This document shows, piece after piece, positions 45,558 through 56,600 of a DNA stretch of 64,000 nucleotides. This DNA is from Maniola hyperantus. Lineage: Eukaryota; Arthropoda; Insecta; Lepidoptera; Nymphalidae. Both the position numbers and the translations under genes were made by a program. Each line of letters starts with the position of its first letter. The stretch's first letter is position 1. The stretch covers positions 4,650,001-4,714,000 of the forward strand of contig NC_048556.1 in the NCBI RefSeq assembly GCF_902806685.2, written 5' to 3'. The notes beneath the pieces are model-generated. The model made no database searches and had not been told where the DNA came from. It worked only from the letters and a program-made list of their open reading frames with translations.

Positions 45558-45736
45558 GTACGCGGCAGAAAGTAATGTACATCAACTTCAGAAGGAGATA
45601 GCAGATTTGTAGAGCATGTCATTGGACTTACAAAACGTGATATAGGTATGAGTGACAGAGAAAACGCTCTACGAAGCCGAAATGTAATTTTAAAGGCCGA
45701 TGTACCTACATTGTACATTGCTTTCTGCCGCGTACT
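45558..45736. mobile_element. Palindromic MITE, AGTACGCGGCAGAAAG family
   Basis: 'agtacgcggcagaaagtaat' faces 'attgctttctgccgcgtact'. Internal landmarks are 'gagtgacagagaaaacgctc' and 'aaaggccgatgtac'. Relatives are at 53316-53518 (full), 68-184 and 30039-30130 (partial). Confidence 0.82.
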
Positions 45737-46201
45737 GTACAGTGCTACCACTTTTATAAGTCGCATCAGCAATATTTATTTGCGCAGAAAAGCCCAACCT
45801 ACGAATAAAACCGAATGTACATTGTAAAATAAAGATGGGCGTTATTGGCTATTTACGGCAACGGTTAATCAACAGTTACTTAGTTTCAATACCAATATTG
45901 TTAACCGTTGCCGAATATCGGTATCAGAGTTGTGTTTCAACTAATTTAATATGCGCAACGCGCAGCGGTTTCCGTAGTAGTAACTAAGCTAGCTGCCGTA
46001 TCAATACCGTCTGTATAGCTAGCGCGCGCATATTCACTAAAATAAAACCAATTTTACTTTCATGAATATCGTGAAGTAATCACAGCCTTAAGTTCATTGC
46101 AGTAAAGTTTAATTTGATCATTGACATAGGTCAAACTATAGTGGACGCCTGCACGAATAGTTTGCCACAGTCCAGTTAACCAAAAACATTTCATAAAGAT
46201 T

Positions 46202-46336
46202 GATAAACCAAAGAGGACCTTATCTCTATTACTCTAAGGCTAACTGTATTTAGAATGATAGATCAAAGTGTAATGGACAAGTACTTGTACAGTTAAGCCT
46301 TAGCGTAATAGAGATAAGGTCGGCTTTGGTTTACCA
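46202..46336. mobile_element. Fold-back MITE, ~135 bp
   Basis: 'gataaaccaaagaggacctt' faces 'aaggtcggctttggtttac', and 'ttactctaaggctaactgta' faces 'tacagttaagccttagcgta'. The element is one long hairpin with a loop near 46270. Confidence 0.75.
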
Positions 46337-47212
46337 AGTTCTTAGTTACTAAGCCGGTAGCCAATAACCGCTCCTTCTCAGCTTTCGGTGAAAGAAAGAA
46401 AGAGAAGGCATAATTATTGCGTTACTAGTTACCCAAAAACCAAACAATGCATTGTCGGTTGCCAGTTGGCAGTGTTGCGTTGTCAGGTGGTTCGTCATAG
46501 ATGATAACTGAAAACCGTTGCTAGCTACGACAATAACGCTATGGTACGCTATAGGCACGGCAGCGGTTTTCAGTTAAGTTAAGCTATAGCGGACACATGT
46601 CTATTGTAAAATGTACACCAATGAAATGCGATGATATTGACGTTAAGATTTTAAGCACAACGACAGACAGATGTATGGCTAGCGGAGGGTTAGCAGGGTC
46701 CTGTTGGCAGCCTTCGTCTATGAAGTCCTGAAATTGTTGCGAAGACCAAAAGTTGCTCATGTGTGCGCGGCCTAAAGTATGTACCTAGTACAATGTACAC
46801 GCAGGCTACGGAATTTTGTTCGGCCTACCAATAAATTCAATTTAGCCAACTAGGTATTAATTAATTGATCAGCGTGTATGTATGTACTTAAACAGTTTAA
46901 ATTGTACACATGACAGTTACTAGACGCAAACAACAGTTGTGTCATTAAACTGTGTGATTAATTAAAGGTCGCGGCGTAAATGTAACGGGATCATGGTCGA
47001 GTCGGCAAGTGGTCGTTTTAATACCTCGCTATTCTTGACTTATCCCGTTGAGTAGGTAACTAGAAGGATCTACCTAACTACTTAATATTAGAAAAAAATG
47101 ATTTGCTGATAAATCTTGTCTGTTTTTATGTATTTTTAATACATACAAAAAGTTCAATGTGCTAACCATTACATGAAATTATTGTTTTTTTTACACAAAA
47201 TATTATAGAGGG

Positions 47213-47516
47213 AGAGCCAGCGCGTGCCAGATCTTCGTTATTGTATAAAACCTGAAAGTTTCTCTGCGTATTGTCCCCAACTCTGGGAAAAACGTTTGTT
47301 TCGATCATGGTGGCATTGGGAGATGACAGGTAATAAAGGTGTAAAAAATCTTACGTCAAAGTATAAAGTCTATTTTTTTTTCTTCAGAATAGTACCTAGG
47401 TATTAGAAGTCACGTCATGCATTGCCTTCCAAACAAACTTTCCTCCCAGTGTTGGGAACAACACGCAGAGAATTTTTCAGCTTTTATAAAATAACGAAGG
47501 TGCACGCGCTGGCTCT
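47213..47516. mobile_element. MITE, 304 bp, AGAGCCAGCGCGTGCC terminal repeats
   Basis: The left arm 'agagccagcgcgtgccagat' then 'cttcgttattgtataaaa' is mirrored at the right by 'ttttataaaataacgaaggt' then 'gcacgcgctggctct'. The inverted similarity extends inward over 'gggaaaaacgtttgttt' / 'aaacaaactttcctccc'. A partial copy is at 29325-29535. Confidence 0.82.
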
Positions 47517-47594
47517 TAGTCCAATTATTGTAAAGACAAAGTTGTGACGAAGAGGTTATAGGACCAGTAATAAAATTTCGCCATTCTCAATATC

Positions 47595-47666
47595 GGTTCC
47601 ATGGTGTAATGGTTAGCACTCTGGACTTTGAATCCAGCGATCCGAGTTCAAATCTCGGTGGAACCT
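47595..47666 (+). tRNA. tRNA-Gln (anticodon TTG)
   Basis: The acceptor stem GGTTCCA pairs with TGGAACC with no mismatch. The D arm is 'tggtgtaatggttagca'. The anticodon stem CTGGA/TCCAG encloses loop CTTTGAA, giving anticodon TTG (reads CAA). The T arm is 'cgagttcaaatctcg'. There is no intron, and a Pol III terminator T-run (about 47669) follows. All four arms fold, unlike the SINE heads in this window. Confidence 0.95.
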
Positions 47667-48206
47667 GACTTTTTTATTTCTTTTTAATTTATTCCTTACA
47701 TTGCACAGTATTTTTTTATTATTATTAAAGAATTTTACAAAATTTTATATTTAATCTTATCAATGTATTTTATTTTTTACATTAAGTAGATAATCATGTA
47801 CCTATCGGTTTTTTTAATCACAGATTTTGAAATGAAATGATATCCAATTAAATTTGAATCATTTAATTAAGGCTATTAGGTTCTAAATGGCATAGCCATG
47901 ACGCAATTAATTTAAAAAATTGACAATTATAAATTTTAGGCTTACATGATTAACTGATTGAGATGATGAACTCACATCACAAATAGCTTTTTAGAATTTA
48001 TTTATTTTTTGTGATGACTAGCACAATATTTAAACTCTAAGTCTAGAGCACTTGTCCGACCGCCGACGACTAGGGAGAAACGAGTTGACGAGCATCGAAA
48101 AGCGAGTGTGAAGTTGGGATAATTTTGTCGCAGAACTATGAGCGAGTGTGTGAGATTGACGGCCGATTACTCTCACCGATCGTCAAGACATATAATATTA
48201 TTATGT

Positions 48207-48358
48207 AGTACCCGACAGGTCGAGATGGTAATCGGGGTGCGCCCCGCACACCCACACAGCCCGTGTTAACCTGGTGCGGGACAGCGCGGGTGCCGTGCGG
48301 GTGTATGGGGTGTCCCCACGCCTCATACCCCGATTGCCATATCGACCTGTCGTGTACT
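48207..48358. mobile_element. GC-rich palindromic MITE, best preserved copy
   Basis: 'cgacaggtcgagatggtaat' faces 'attgccatatcgacctgtcg', with 'gtgcgccccgcacaccc' and its mirror in the interior. The same family occurs at 5812 and in the tandem units. Confidence 0.8.
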
Positions 48359-48506
48359 AACATCACATGTGGCATTTAATTCCTGTGCATACTACGCGAA
48401 TTTTTTGTCAGGCAAGAGTGTCGCTGTGTGATTTTTTTTCTTTGATAGCTCGTGTCGCTGCGACAAACTAGTGGTGAGAGAGAGATAGAAAGTTCTTGCC
48501 GATACG

Positions 48507-48544
48507 ATTAATAGTTGATTGCTGAACAGCAATCAACTATTAAT
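48507..48544. repeat. Perfect 18-bp inverted repeat
   Basis: 'attaatagttgattgctg' is followed after two bases (AA) by its exact reverse complement. It is a near-uninterrupted 38-bp palindrome. Function unknown. Confidence 0.85.
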
Positions 48545-48671
48545 AGATATGTATTTATCTTTTAAATTGAACTGAATCATAAGTACATCGATTGTACGTT
48601 TCGTGCGCGAGTCGATTGCTAGTCGCTTCCTTGGCGGTGGGACAAATGCCTAAAGCAATATTATTATGTAC

Positions 48672-48993
48672 TACCCTATCAGTGGATAGAAGTTATCATA
48701 GTGCTCTCTCTGTTATATCATCGCATACAAATAATAGAGGCAAAAATCTCAGAGGGTGCTAACCATTTTGAAGCACCAACCAATGACAAACGAAACTGTG
48801 TTTTTTAATTGAATTTCGAATGTTTTTTGAAAACATTTTCGAATTAAATTTCGAATGTTTATTAAAAACATGTTTGGGATTGGTTGGTGCCTCAAAATGG
48901 TTAACGCCGCCCACTGAGATTTTTACTCTATCATTTGTATGAGTTTACGTCACAGAGAGAGCGCTATACTAACTCTTTTCTGCGGATAGGGTA
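48672..48993. mobile_element. Fold-back MITE, ~320 bp
   Basis: 'taccctatcagtggatagaa' faces 'tttctgcggatagggta'. 'tcatagtgctctctctgt' faces 'acagagagagcgctat'. 'gctaaccattttga' faces 'tcaaaatggttaa', and 'caccaaccaat' faces 'attggttggtg'. The loop repeats 'gaatttcgaatgttt'. No coding capacity. Confidence 0.8.
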
Positions 48994-49337
48994 TAATGAT
49001 AATGATAACAATAGACCGTTAAAAAATAATTGGAAATGATTGAAAATAAACAATTTACTTACATTCCAAAGAGCAGCTAAATGCATATTTTATAATGTAA
49101 GCCAGATCCTGTGATTTTGGGTTATTTATTACACCAATTATTTCAATAACTAATTTACTAAAGTATTATTGCTAAGTGATACAAATGTGATTATCTTTAA
49201 GTACTTACTTATAATTGTTTTACTAAAGTTATGTGTGATTTGCGTTAAACATTGTGACTTAATGTTTTAGATAAGTATAATAAATAAAGTATGTAAAAAT
49301 TAAAAGTAGTTTTCAATTCCAGACCTGAGAGAAATCT

Positions 49338-49430
49338 CATTCATCATCATCAACCCATTGCCGGCTCACTACTGAGCACGGGTCTCCTTTCAAAATAAGA
49401 ATGGTTTGACCATAGTCAATGACGCTCCTT
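49338..49430 (-). mobile_element. SINE family 1, tail fragment
   Basis: 'catcatcatcaacccattgc', 'cggctcactactgagcacgg' and 'catagtcaatgacgctc' are the 3' third of the SINE read on the minus strand. Confidence 0.7.
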
Positions 49431-49445
49431 TTAATCACATACTAT

Positions 49446-49752
49446 CGACCCGCCCCAGCTTCACATTCACACGGGTAGCTTATTACAATTTTCGTAGAGA
49501 TCTTTTTTTTTTTTTTTAATTTTTTTATTCAAGTAATCTTTTACAAGTGCTTTCGAATCATCAACTAGTTTAATTTACCACTGGTTTGGAGTGCCCTTTT
49601 ACCTTTTGGTTGCTCTTTTTTCTCTCGCTCTCATTTCTTATTCAGAAATAATGTAGCTTTCTACTGGTGAAAGAATTTTCAAAATCAGTTCAGTAGTTCC
49701 AGAGATTACCCCCTACCAACAAACTTAATTTCTTTATAATATTAGTTTAGAT
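49446..49752 (-). mobile_element. Helitron-like subfamily 3 interrupted by a T-rich LINE tail
   Basis: 'gacccgccccagcttcacat' to 'tttataatattag'. Between 49506 and about 49640 an insert begins with a T-run and 'acaagtgctttcgaatcatc', a tail also seen decayed at 5530-5580. Confidence 0.6.
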
Positions 49753-49886
49753 AAAATAGAAGACTTCAGACTCAGAAGACTATCTCATAGATAGTAGATT
49801 TCGCCTACTGAGGAGTAGAATATTAATAAGTGGGCTGTCTTCAAATTGAAGCATGCCGCACGCACGTGAATCAAATCACTACAAGA

Positions 49887-50060
49887 GCCTCAATAGCTCA
49901 ATGGTTAAGGATCGGACTTAATTCTGAAAGGTCGCCGGTTCAAACCCCACCCGTTGCACTATTGTCGTACCCACTCCTAGCCTTGTGCTAGCTTTTCGCT
50001 TAGTTGGAGGGGAAAGGGGAATATTAGTCATAATTAACAAGGCTAATATTCTTTAAAAAT
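49887..50060 (+). mobile_element. tRNA-derived SINE, family 3
   Basis: 'gcctcaatagctcaatggtt' (A box) and 'cggttcaaacccc' (B box), ending 'ggctaatattctttaaaaat'. It lies just downstream of the TAF12 3' end. Confidence 0.8.
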
Positions 50061-50144
50061 AATCAAGACACCTCAGTATATAGCTCTCATCTAGGTACTT
50101 AAGTATGTAAATAAATGAAACTACATGTTACATGTAATTATGGT

Positions 50145-50150
50145 TTTATT
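50145..50150 (-). promoter_or_regulatory. Poly(A) signal of TAF12
   Basis: AATAAA on the minus strand, about 90 nt past the TAF12 stop. Confidence 0.6.
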
Positions 50151-50238
50151 GCTGAGATAAAATTTGAATGGCCAAAATTTTAACAGGCTAGGTATCAATA
50201 CTGTAAACAAAAATATGAAAAGTGACACATTTCTCCAC

Positions 50239-52510
50239 TTAGTACTTCTTGATAGTTTTTCTGATAAGCGCCATCCTCTGTTTATGCGACTCTGTGACTG
50301 CGGCGCGTTTGTATGGCCGTAACTCGTCGTTGCCGAAACCTGGTATCCACATATTCCATTGCCTTTCTGAAATAGGATAATTTTTCACTATAAGCAAAAA
50401 GTTTAATTTGAACTGATTTTCACGATTCTTTTTTTATACAAAAGTTATACTATCATGTTGATGCCATGTAAGTTTGGTGCAGATTTGATGAACAGTTTCG
50501 GAAATAGAGGACGGAACTCCTCAACGGGCAACAGCAAAAGAATCGCGATCAGTATAAAAGCTTGGTAAAAAGTAGAATCTTAATCATAATACATAGCATA
50601 TAGCATACAATCCATTTTCATTTCTTCCCTATTACTTAGTAACAGGTTTTTTAAAAATGTGTGTTCGCTTTTTGTCCTCAGACTTGAGATCAGAGACCTT
50701 TTACAGCTGACATGGCTTGTTTTTTTTACCTTGCTCTGTTGGGTGAGTAGTAACAGGTTTGATTCTGGAAAAAAATTTGGTGCGCCCCTAAATTTCTTAA
50801 TGCAATTCAATACGGGTTTCATTAGTATTCAGAACATTTCAGGAAGAATCACTACCAGGGAGTTTCCACGGGATTTTTAAAAACCTAAATCCACGCGTAC
50901 AAATTCGCGGGCATCAGCTAGTCATTAATAAAATAAAGGATGTACGTTTCATAGTGCTAAGTAATATTAGTATTCATATAGCAAAACCATTTAGACCTCT
51001 CATTTTAGTTTAGACTTTTGGGATCTTTTACAACAGAATTAACCAAATTGTGTAGGTCTGTTCCCAAAATGGACTATACTGAACATTTTTCTGTCTGTAA
51101 TGGTGGTTTTTAGGGTTCCGTACCTCAAAAGGAAAAACGGAACCCTTATAGGATCACTTAGTTGTCTGTCTGTCTGTCTGTCAAGAAACCTACAGGGTAC
51201 TTCCCGTTGACCTAGAATCATGAAATTTGGCAGGTAGGTAGGGCTTTTATCAGACATTAGGGGAAAAATAGGTCAACCGTGAATTTGTGGTTACATCACA
51301 AGAAAAAAAAAATGTGTTTCGAACAAATTGCTATTTTCGACATTTAAGGTAAGATTGCTATATGAAGTGGGGTATTATATGAAAGGGCTTTACCTGTACA
51401 TTCTAAAACAGATTTTTATACATAATAGTTTTTGATTTATCGTACAAAATGTCGATAAAATATGATTGTAGTACGGAACCCTCAGTGGGCGAGTCTGACT
51501 CGCACTTGGCCGGTTTTTATTTTTTTCCACAATCTAAAAGCTTAGAAGTATATTGGACGCTCACCTAAATATATCTGTACATCTCTAAGCTCCACATTGG
51601 AAGCATGTCTGTGCTTGGCGAGTGTGCACGCAGCACTCAGGGTGGTGTCAATGAAATCGTCTGCCAATTGAAGGAGGGTCTCTTCCACTTCTTCATCCAA
51701 CTGCACTGTGGGATCTACTTCCCTTACAAGTTCCTGTAGTCGAGGTCTTGTGAGATACTGGAAATAATAAATACATTTGAGGACCTGATAAGCAAAATAA
51801 TGTACTTACACTTCTTATCAAAATACATTTTTTATTTAACCTTGATGCTTTTGGCAGAGAGATACACTGATATTTAATTTGTACAATATAATATTGCATG
51901 CCTTAGTATATAAGGTATTTGGCTGTACCCTCACAATATGACTAAGAACCATCTGTAAGCCCAAATAAGCAATAAATAATTTGATTGACTGATTGACCGA
52001 ATACAAATCTGAACTCATTTCTAACTACTACTTTAGATACAATATAATTTAAAATTTTGACCATCAGTAACATCAGTCACAGAACTGTTTTTTTCCGGGT
52101 AAAACAGTAGCCTATGTCACTCTCCATATCTTAAACTTTACTCATGCAAAAAATCACGTCGATCCGTTGCTCCGTGATTGCAGGACCAACCAATAAACCA
52201 ACAAACAAACACACTTTCGCATTTATAATATGGGTAGTGATTTGAAAAACACTGATCAAAAAACTGAAAACAAGGAAATGGCAGCAAAAGCGTAATTTAC
52301 CTGTGAGGCCTGATCTCCGCCTCCTTGATTGACTTTGGAGCCGACCTGTGGCTGGGTGCCCATCGGACTGTGCTGAGAAGGCGATCCTTGTAACGACGCT
52401 GACTGGATTTGAGGACTTTGGTGAGGATTGTTAACGTACTGAATGCCTTGGTTGTTTAGCGATCCGAGAGTGGGCATATTGGGAGCTTGGCCTAGAGAAC
52501 TATTTGACAT
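50239..52510 (-). CDS. Taf12: TFIID subunit TAF12 (histone-fold)
   Basis: Three exons on the minus strand, 52510-52301, 51757-51565 and 50366-50239, phases 0 and 1, give 176 residues. Residues 1-70 are Ser/Gln/Pro-rich and low in structure (NPHQSPQIQSASLQG). The histone fold covers about 71-135: LTRPRLQELVREVDP, then LDEEVEETLLQLADDFI, then CTLAKHRHASNVELRDVQIY. The hallmark tail ERQWNMWIPGFGNDELRPYK follows, then SHKQRMALIRKTIKKY. TAF12 pairs with TAF4 in TFIID and also sits in SAGA. MSNSSLGQ is taken as start. An upstream in-frame ATG at 52597 would add 29 residues without the family's character. Intron 2 carries a GGGTTCCGTACC repeat and intron 1 is short. Confidence 0.97.
50868..51056. 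mobile_element. Helitron-like end fragment and MITE remnant in TAF12 intron 2
   Basis: 'ttttaaaaacctaaatccac' to 'gcgggcatcagctag' (50868-50923) is an orphan 3' end. 'accatttagacctctcattt' to 'acagaattaaccaaattgtg' (50985-51056) is a decayed TGGCTAATTC MITE. Confidence 0.55.
51112..51518 (+). mobile_element. GGGTTCCGTACC repeat family, long copy
   Basis: It is nearly co-linear with 18688-19140 from 'agggttccgtacctcaaaag' to 'gagtctgactcgcacttggc', including (CTGT)n and 'ttgacctagaatcatgaaat'. It lies in TAF12 intron 2, 47 nt from exon 2. Confidence 0.72.
52093..52238 (-). mobile_element. Helitron-like element fragment in TAF12 intron 1
   Basis: 'ccgggtaaaacagtagccta' to 'cactttcgcatttataatat'. 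The CTAG end is lost. Confidence 0.65.
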
Positions 52511-52890
52511 ATCAACATAAACGCGGGTTGTTTTACTGCCTTTCTTGTGAGACAATAATAATTGAGATTTGTTTGTTTTACACAGTAGACAATCCACACA
52601 CTCTTGGAGTTAGATCATCCGAGACCAAAAGACAGAACTGCTAATAGTTTTTAGGAAAATTTCATTGTTTTCAATCAATCTGAGGAACAAAGTGTTTTTG
52701 ATTTCAATTTTCAACTTTCTTTCTTTTCAGTTTTCACTTTTTAGACAAAAAAGCCATCAAAGTCAAAAAGAAGTAAATATTGCATTTGACATAGAGTAAA
52801 ACTTACACAGAGTAGTAAAAAAAGATATTACGGTGGTAACGGGTAACTTTAGAAACGTGACAAACATGAGTATGCAACAGTTAACTGAAA

Positions 52891-53083
52891 ATCATCAATC
52901 AACCCATTACCGAGCCTATCAGAGTGAGAAGAGACCATAGTCTGCCACGCTGGCCCAATGCTGATTAGCAGACGTCACACACCTTTGAGGCATGCAAGTT
53001 TCCTGACCATGTTTTCCTTCACCGTTAAAGCAAGTGATATTTAATTGTTTAAAAGTTGCCCGAAAAGAAGGCGGATGTCTTAA
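52891..53083 (-). mobile_element. SINE family 1, partial
   Basis: 'caatcaacccattaccgagc' to 'aagaaggcggatgtcttaac'. The tRNA-like head is mostly deleted. Confidence 0.72.
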
Positions 53084-53315
53084 CGTGATTAGCATATAAA
53101 AGTATTCTTTTAAGTACCTAGGTCAGAATTTTTTCCGAACGACTACATTTCTGATGTTCGCCGACTGCGACAGAAAATATTTAAAATATTATGCGGACGG
53201 CCATCTTGATATGCTCAGACCTCTGAAGTACTGCCTATTTTAGTGCTTTGTTGTACATGCTATCTTTAATTAAAGTAAGGTCTGCGGCTAGAAAATTGAC
53301 ATAATACCCAAGTAC

Positions 53316-53518
53316 AGTACGCGGCAGAAAATAATGTAGGTACATATATCTCTAGAATTTCATACCTCTAGATTCTAGAATAAGATTGCTTTGTAGTGTT
53401 GTCTCTGTCACTCATACTCATGTGACGTTATCTCGGTCTCAACGACAGAGACAATGCTCTAAAAACCGCTAATTCTTTCTAAAGGTACATTATTTTCAGC
53501 CGCGTACTGTAGGTAATA
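53316..53518. mobile_element. Palindromic MITE, AGTACGCGGCAGAAA family
   Basis: 'agtacgcggcagaaaataat' faces 'attattttcagccgcgtact'. The interior is the same as in the partial copies at 68 and 30039. It ends about 115 bp past the 3' end of the NXF coding region. Confidence 0.8.
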
Positions 53519-53634
53519 TTAGGCACGCTCGGCTTGGTCGATCATCGCACTAGACTTTTTCCGCAACCATGTCGCACAATAGATCTAGGGTTCTGGGTAT
53601 AAGAGCAGAAAAACAATGTCAACTAATAGTTTAA

Positions 53635-56600
53635 TTAATCAATTTCATCTTCATCTAAAATGGACGATAAATCCGAAAAGTCATCTTCATCCGTTTTATT
53701 ACGTCCAAATTTATCCAAGCTTATTGCATCATTCTTGAGATCTGTCATGAATTGCTTCAGCGCCTTTCTTATATCCCAGTCGTGTTGTTTAAGACGACTG
53801 TAACAAAATAATATTAAAGCTGGGCATACTTTGTGAAGTGGTTCATCATCACCATCAACCGATAGACGTCCACAGCTGGACATAGGTCTCTTGTAGGGAC
53901 TTCCACACGCCACGGTCTTGCGCTGCCTGAATCCAGCGGGTCCCTGCGACTCGTCTGATGTCGTCCGTCCACCACACAGTGGGGGATCTTCCCACACTGC
54001 GTCTTCGGTGCGAGGTTGCCATTCTAGCACCTTGGGACCCCAACTTTTCTTTCTTTCTTAGCGGACGCCTACGTTATAATAGCTATCTGCATGCCGAATT
54101 TCAGCCTGATCCGTCCAGTAGTTTGAGCTGTGCGTTGATAGATCAGTCAGTCAGTCACCTTTTCCTTTTATATACAGGGTTACAGGAAAAGAGGACACGA
54201 TCCCGTTAGGGGGTTATAGTACAGGACATTAGCTATCAAACGACCCCTAAAGTGCTTATGCGAAAGTGTATCGTTTTCGAGTTATTCATTTTTTTATTTT
54301 TTTCTTGATAGGGGTGTTTGCCACTTTGAAAATTAATAAAAAAAAGGAACAATGTATTTCATCAAATTTTTTTAATTTCTTGCTAGTACATATCCTTATT
54401 AATAATAAACAGTTACAAAACAAGAAAAATCTTCAAGCATTTTAAAATTACAGCTCAAAAACTGTACAAGTTTTCGATTTTTAAATTTAATTCTTTGAAT
54501 AACTTGCAAATTTTCTGTAAAAATTACTATGGCACTTATCCTGCGGATAACAAATGCTATTGCCAAAGAATTAAATCAGAATCAATGTAAAAACGAGTTT
54601 AATGCAAAATTGTGGCTAATTCCATTGTACACAATCTCTAAACTAAACTAAAATGGCACGTCTAAATCTATTGCTATCCCTTTCATAATGTTGCTTGCGG
54701 AAAAGGATAGCATTAGATTTAGACCTGTTAATTTAGTTTAGTTTAGAGATTGTGTACTAGAGAATCGGCCCCATTGTCAAAGATTATTTTTCAATGAGGT
54801 CAAAAGGTAATATAAAATCAGTCAAGTGCGAGTCGGGCTCGCACACGAAGGGTTCCGTACCATCGTACAAGAAATAACACTTTTTTTTTTTTTTTTAATT
54901 TTATGGCGGCCATTTTGTAATTTTTAGTATTTTGTTGTTATAACGGCCATAAAAATACACATTTTGTGAAAATTTCATGTTTGTTCATCCGTCCGTCCGT
55001 CTGTCCGACCGTCCGTTTGTCTGTCAGTGGACTGTATCTCGTGAACCCTATTAGGTAGAGACTTGAAATTTTCACAGAATGTGTATTTTTATTGCCGCTA
55101 TAACAACAAATACTAAAAATTACAAAATGGCTACCATAAAAATTAAAAAAAATTAAAGTGTTATTTCTTGTACGATGATACGGAACCCTTCGTGTGCGAG
55201 CCCGACTCGCACTTGACTGATTTTATATTACCTTTTGAACTCATTGAAAAATAATCTTTAACGATTTTGCATTAAACTAGTTTTTACATTGATTTTGATT
55301 TAATTCTTTGGCAATAGCATTTGTTAGAATTTTCTACCTGGTCTCTTTGTTGTGTAATTTTTTCTTGATTTTATGTTTTTTTTGGTAATTTTTTTGTACC
55401 AATGGATAGCTACCGAAACGTAGATGTTTTTAAAATAATCCGCAGGATAAGTGCCATAGTAATTTTTTTAATTAAAATTTGCAAGTTATTCAAAGAATTA
55501 AATTTAAAAATCGAAAACTTGTACAGTTTTTGGGCTGTAATTTTAAAATGCTTGAAGATTTTTCTTGTTTTGTAACTGTTTATTATTAACAAGGATATGT
55601 ACTAGCAAGAAATTAAAAAAAATCTGATGAAACACATTGTTCCTTTTTTTTATTAATTTTCAAAGTGGCAAACACCCCTTTATCAAGAAAAAAATAAAAA
55701 AATGAATAACTCGATAACGATACACTTTCGCATAAGCACTTTAGGGGTTGTTTGATAGCTAATGTCTTGTACTATAACCCTTTAACGGGATCGTGTCCTA
55801 TTTTCCTGTAACCCTGTATATAAAAGGAAAAGGTGACTGACTGACTGATCTATCAACGCACAGCTCAAACTACTGGACGGATCAGGCTGAAATTCGGCAT
55901 GCAGATAGCTATTATAACGTAGGCGTCCGCTAAGAAAGGATTTTTCAAAATTCAACCCCTAAAGTGGTAAAATAGGGGTTTGAAGTTTGTATGAAACTCT
56001 GTCAGTTTTGAAGTGTCTATAAAGAAGATTTGTAGTTAATATTTTTGCAATTAACAATATAACATATTTTATTAAGCTCATATGTTAAAATCTCATAGTT
56101 GAAATTTGTGTAGTCCACGCGGACGAAGTCGCGGGCATAAGCTAGTGTTAAATGTTTGTGGAGTCACTTACATCTCGGCCTCGTATTTGGTCAGTTGTGT
56201 ATAATGACAGAATGCACTGCATATGGCCTTCCTGTCTTCTTGATCAGGATTAATAAGCGTCAACTGACAACAATTCCTGGCTGGAATCTGAAAATATAAT
56301 AATTTAAATTTAATTGTAGTGAAAGCTTAACGAAACGAAACAGCGATAAACATACATCTATAGGAGAGCCTGCGAGAGAATGTATTTTAATATAAGTCCC
56401 GCAAATTGCTATTGCGCTAAAACCATGGCTCATTAACATCGAAATGACGTTATTTTGACGTCCGCCGAAATTAAATTAATATACCATCAGCTCGAAACTT
56501 GTCTAGTGCCGACGTCACTAAAATGGCGGCCACGGCCATTAGCAATTTGCGGGACTTATACGTGTTATATTGACCGTTCACTATAACTTGACCCCTGACG

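Noticed and set aside
48136..48375. 79-codon minus-strand ORF
   Set aside because: It lies across the GC-rich MITE at 48207-48358.
53635..54030. Stand-alone 131-codon protein
   Set aside because: It joins the final NXF exon with an intron and an antisense LINE remnant that happen to share an open frame. The splice acceptor at 53797 explains the true exon.
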